17,589 bases of DNA from Erysipelotrichaceae bacterium. GTDB taxonomy: Bacteria; Bacillota_I; Bacilli_A; Erysipelotrichales; Erysipelotrichaceae. The translations under genes and the position numbers were made by a program. The DNA lies in NCBI GenBank assembly GCA_017419065.1, contig JAFOMB010000142.1, positions 1-17,589 on the forward strand, written 5' to 3'. The notes beneath the pieces were generated by a model. That model made no database searches and was not told the DNA's origin. It was given only the letters and a program-made list of their open reading frames with translations. Below, one piece after another: positions 17,401 to 17,589 of this stretch (its first letter is position 1; every line of letters begins with the position of its first letter).

Positions 17401-17589
17401 GTCATAAGAGATAGCGGCGATCTTCTCCGTGACGATCCAGTTGCGGATGTTTTCCGTATCGGCCGGCAGATCGACGACAGCGCCGTTTACCACTGTTCCG
17501 TCTGTCAGTGTGATGACACAGGAACCCGTTGCCCAGCTGGCTGTTGCGTATGGTTCCCAGACACCGTTTCTCAAGATCTCCAGATGGTA
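8449..17589 (-). CDS. Giant multidomain isopeptide-type surface adhesin, 5' end missing
   Basis: The frame is open to the right edge, so the true start and signal peptide are outside; 3046 codons are visible. I number from TTG 17574, which is not a real start. Residues 1-595 are beta-rich and unassigned. Two Cna-B modules follow (about 599-790; VKKEW and GTKTW lysines). Next are a DUF7601-like stretch (792-920) and Spy0128/FctA-type modules at about 920-1060 and 1060-1202. A DUF7601-like domain at 1205-1767 is split by a BspA-like LRR plus InlB-like insert. FctA follows at 1762-1889, then a second DUF7601-like domain split by InlB/MucBP-like repeats (1889-2296), FctA (2296-2446), an intact DUF7601-like domain (2446-2560), FctA (2560-2695), two SpaA-type prealbumin domains (2695-2799, 2800-2905), and a C-terminal Ig-like domain (2907-3041) ending in WVSDLEKGGE. 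No LPXTG or membrane anchor is seen. Lys-Glu-Asn/Asp isopeptide sets recur. Likely a rigid adhesive rod on the cell surface, first visible gene of the operon. Confidence 0.92.
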   Translation of the reverse strand, partial: YHLEILRNGVWEPYATASWATGSCVITLTDGTVVNGAVVDLPADTENIRNWIVTEKIAAISYDLRVVIRLKPSDTIMAEVNRLFDSSPNPRLDLWNAADLIATRNDVPETDSSWLIVDIKDAPTQKGKPKDGFNEMDGYSTDTQVYPYKEASQKIEDIDFSTNTINIKYNARVEVETFIKEQKTFEQAIADGRLEVPTHGYWYDLLPPGVRYKEGSVTVRSKDKILDTYTKTIEKDGVQRQLLIVEVELQPTAERFKEGDTFYYQDVPSIEFWAEYTLDNMAVYGDYIHNVIAFEADMDKFGTIENYRGEPDDPYSSNNVSTELAFDNDTEKKMMKDLDPNRDTPSFVYAGVYTTIDEVDATRTYLRKDVDVNGEMRYTTGIYHDDPEGNRRDVYEGGNYSYRLLFGNNDETISSNIRIFDNLETFHAAEGNDDIDINKPTWQGYYNGINVQSLIDLGCDPVVYYATQSLPLEVVDPTAATGIKWHPVNTNLQDTSIWTRAEDYTGDLADVKMVAVDASKQPLKEGQTVADDFELQPDQWFAIYISMKAPSGEEARKLIAEDGHAYNNSYMQASSRAFSAQNPEFTEMYVRQDYTKVGMIEHSIKVKKEWNDENNRDGVRPVQVVFHLFANGVDTGKTLTLPIIDEEGNKVWESGFDNIPYADEHGPIRYSVTEEIIDAYTGSLIKEDDSTYKFINTHEPEKISIPGTKTWEGDDETVRPSTLTVILYADGEEIRRMNIKADKDTGEWNYEFKDLYKNREGEEGVPIVYTVKEVVTGLVSSYVPEYVGMNIINRYHPYGDLYLEKELKNYEDIKDNTKLLETPFTFTFEFARIVDGQEEPVYANYDYDILEGDTVVSSGKIGVDYTWDISIKYNQKIHIKEIDQNVRYKVTEANGKGFRLISSTGATGVIPPNGSAYSKFVNEYHASGRINLKAFKMLECGIMQRNQFQFTVYSESGVVKMSTNQDAEVHYNEDGSVSYSVAPVTFSAINYTEKDAGKTYRYRIVESVKADGTDGVTYDTREFYAVVTIDDTQVNGTLDVNVVYLDEDGNEIDEIVFENSYEAEGSKQLVAWKEMKGRQLQDSEFTFELFAQDPDTGEWGFAEAQTNNGEGVITFEELHFDQNDNGKTFYFLVHETKKYDGKDYDTIVFDESWFGYKLTVTDTGKGVLDIVQEMIDPENVEYSEKDGVKSVTWKEGEGSMPVFRNELNPGTLQIIKYIDPESEDYDPDTEFTFHVELFGEDLPEGELPYYITKLDSPFAPVEEPFHPFPFGVSAGGSISGPSALMGTVTDTEDLKRTAAAQREVYHATDEELEGTAYAILDEDGNLTFFRSTETYPNNSRRTVTINDVEYTGTVYTGFEDNNTVSWNKNSVYTVTVADGYAIRPKVITSFFNGMTNLQSADVSRFDTSLVTNLRNTFYSCRSLKELDLSTWDVSNVTDGMGTYEYASTQTANNTRSYVFNGCNSLEKLDVSNWNPNAGFYSGLFSNLPALKELVLENVHLRGAGWATYLFSNLTSLEVLDLSTFYIGHGYRDNLSGIFHGCVFREITLNSSFWFNSGGGNYYTSEDNRLPTPTGEGYSGKWVKKYEDSPSVYPIGFPGVFSANPSGMAGTWIWEGNIFNVSYIGEGTIGSMPDSALSGDKDNTLPANRLVKYGYVFDHWVDEANGYEYEDQGVIPKGRYAQGDHIILTAVFKKIDTNVDVKDGAFDITLKGGEMAIIQGLPAGTSYKVTEIDIPDGWTLVRVENNTGVIESMETVTATFVDKYIPEITTAKLEGMKLLDGRPAEPRSFMFQVTEDGQTEFEFIGPFGDYLKESYPMRAGVINGGYLDFPILVYREPGVHTYRIREMDPNDPNVFMDSHEEVVTVTVTENPNGSLRADIVYDDDGFVFYNRTKPGSLRIYKDGNVDEYNQNDVFTFKITLKDSLGKLFKDGTAIDWFVEERTEEVPAANGEIVDYVDNGKDSKPIVIGTKQDEGNAVRLQADEPVADENTAVLVYHANGGTFALTGEETDVRYYKSIPRYIFLPNSGDIKRDGYLVTGWNTEADGSGTHYTADKLVTGSAILAFNKVTTLYAEWTESVKVTVNHYKQVDASNYELDDTETFDLLAGDEFTGPVKNSFFLEDESYSYYKTPEAQTITVSEDESQNVINYYYDRNDYTITFDPNGGKGSMDDFRAILGRSNYLPPCTFSKEGAVLLGWSTEKDGSGDRFNDADIIDIKTEPMSTVTLYAQWQDVDEAVVTEGVIYVTCRVGETVVIPNLPAGTQYTVEEVGIPSNWVLKGIMDASGMITSGNVARVSALNEYSYKPAYLDLVAYKRLLGREITEGEFTFELLDHNKKTIQTAENGVIDNEEFLLDEDGNTVLDENGDPVRNPHYGYSIARFDTITYTEENAGYRYTYYVREIEGKDDTIDYDMTEYKVTVEVLKGPEGRVITNVQYYLNDEPAEPVFTNRTVPGDLRITKVTADASTDDTFTFKVELSDEDGNPLKDDFPGLKETADTKERVRVSDGMTFTLKHKEALSIFDLPAGTLYKVSEIDIPAHWSLQSADNAEGSVISGTEVTVTFTNIKEKITYDTEAVLQVNKKVLGGTIVENSEFPDHFIFELRNEFGDLLQSRSTDEFGGPESTVTFDPIVYTQADAGKTFRYYISERQGHDSMINYDKNIYYADVTVTDTGDELIADVSYKRPLSSGDLELEKITFVNEKFGRLRIVKIDGETEEPLEGAIFTIQDKNSKLYLQEDGNLLPAPHDFITDADGNINVRKVPAGTYILHETKAPADYLIGEDVEFTIYDSKVTVNEETVEFITVTNQKMATLKVVKEDEDTQEKLAGALFTIQDVQTQKYVQADGSLKETIYEFRTGEDGSFSVKSIHEGTYTLHETKAPDHYSISGQDVVFTVSGKDILLGEKVIEFITVTNRKFTYFTIEKILDKWEDSSPVTFIFEVTVEYEGSILYHDMESLTYDGTGKKSIELGDFPVGSKVTVKEVYAGGAYEIKEGTADELTITLQKDKASNILSFRNTWNENRKRGYGAKNSFNKNDEGTWVWVSDLEKGGE
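8456..8461 (-). promoter_or_regulatory. Ribosome binding site deciding the GTG start at 8446
   Basis: AGGAGG lies within the last codons (Lys-Gly-Gly) of the giant adhesin. It is nine bases from the GTG at 8446 and three bases from the GTG at 8452, which favours the former. Confidence 0.7.
8859..9492 (-). repeat. Two tandem SpaA/prealbumin-type domains in the adhesin
   Basis: Two consecutive modules of about 105 residues share the same landmarks. The first has LRIVKIDGETEEPLEGA, YILHETKAP and FITVTNQK; the second has LKVVKEDEDTQEKLAGA, YTLHETKAP and FITVTNRK. Each keeps the isopeptide set: Lys in the first strand, Glu in HETKAP and Asn in the last strand. Their similarity suggests a duplication. 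Such domains usually form the stalk close to the cell surface. Confidence 0.85.
10885..11800 (-). other. Insert 2: two InlB/Flg_new-like repeats around a MucBP-like stretch
   Basis: About 305 residues interrupt the second DUF7601-like domain. The first InlB/Flg_new-like repeat runs from YHANGGTF to LYAEWTES (about 11615-11365). A MucBP-like stretch (VTVNHYKQVDASN to VINYYYDRND) follows at about 11360-11125. The second repeat runs from ITFDPNGG to LYAQWQD (about 11120-10895), with the usual LLGWSTEKDGSG. These repeats are common in Gram-positive adhesins and often act as spacers or protein-binding units. Confidence 0.8.
12485..13855 (-). other. Insert 1: BspA-like LRR plus InlB-like repeat
   Basis: About 457 residues (1240-1697) interrupt the first DUF7601-like domain. 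Residues near 1382-1544 are BspA-like (DUF285) leucine-rich repeats with LDLSTWDVSNVT, SADVSRFDTSLVTN and LEKLDVSNWNPN. Residues about 1596-1690 form an InlB/Flg_new-like repeat ending in VFDHWVDEANG and LTAVFKK. An Ala/Gly/Ser-rich linker with FGVSAGGSISG precedes it. BspA-type LRRs commonly mediate binding to host or microbial partners, so this is a good candidate for a binding head. Confidence 0.8.

Noticed and set aside
17572..17574. TTG as start codon of the giant adhesin
   Set aside because: The frame stays open for five more codons to the window edge, and the sequence after the TTG (RNGVWEPYATASW) is not a signal peptide. The gene is 5' truncated by the window.
8449..17589. Frameshift or gene split in the adhesin
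   Set aside because: The frame is continuous and all modules follow in order. The split domains are explained by in-frame insertions, not by sequencing errors.

Overview
The window looks like a chromosomal segment of a low-to-moderate GC Gram-positive bacterium (Bacillota). The signs are strong AGGAGG ribosome binding sites, a lipobox protein, AbiE genes, sortase-type C-terminal anchors, and adhesin modules (Cna-B, Spy0128/FctA-type, InlB/Flg_new and BspA-like LRR) typical of gut and oral Firmicutes. A member of the Erysipelotrichales or Clostridia is my guess from protein style; no taxonomic marker is present. All genes except one read on the minus strand. No rRNA, tRNA, CRISPR array or transposase was seen.

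Layout on the minus strand, in order of transcription from the right edge: (1) 17589-5637 is a five-gene surface-protein operon that starts outside the window. A giant multidomain adhesin of at least 3046 residues is followed by two small secreted proteins with SipW-type (TasA/camelysin-like) signal peptides, then two membrane- or sortase-anchored proteins. Adjacent genes are separated by 1 to 6 bases, and the operon ends at a hairpin at 5591-5614. (2) 5588-4098 is a type IV toxin-antitoxin pair, AbiEi then AbiEii, with its own promoter. (3) 4038-3637 is a lone plus-strand gene for a small FMN-binding split-barrel (PPOX-family) protein. It converges on AbiEii, and the two share a bidirectional terminator. 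(4) 3482-2190 encodes a lipoprotein with an alpha/beta hydrolase domain, divergent from the PPOX gene. (5) 2034-1 is a two-gene unit: a cytoplasmic-type 5'-nucleotidase/metallophosphoesterase directly coupled (stop codon touching start codon) to a secreted protein with CXXC/GH repeats that runs off the left edge.

The most interesting system is the surface operon. The giant protein is built mainly from isopeptide-type Ig-like modules, with Lys, Glu and Asn/Asp conserved in nearly all copies. One Ig-like family occurs three times. Two of these copies are split at the same position by large inserts: one of about 450 residues carrying a BspA-like LRR plus an InlB-like repeat, the other of about 300 residues carrying two InlB/Flg_new-like repeats around a MucBP-like stretch. 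The giant protein has no C-terminal sorting signal or membrane anchor, whereas both downstream anchored proteins end in a [VI]PxTS motif, a hydrophobic segment and a basic tail. My inference is a surface fibre in which the giant adhesin is displayed by small SipW-exported subunits and sortase-anchored partners; the cognate SipW peptidase and sortase would lie outside the window.
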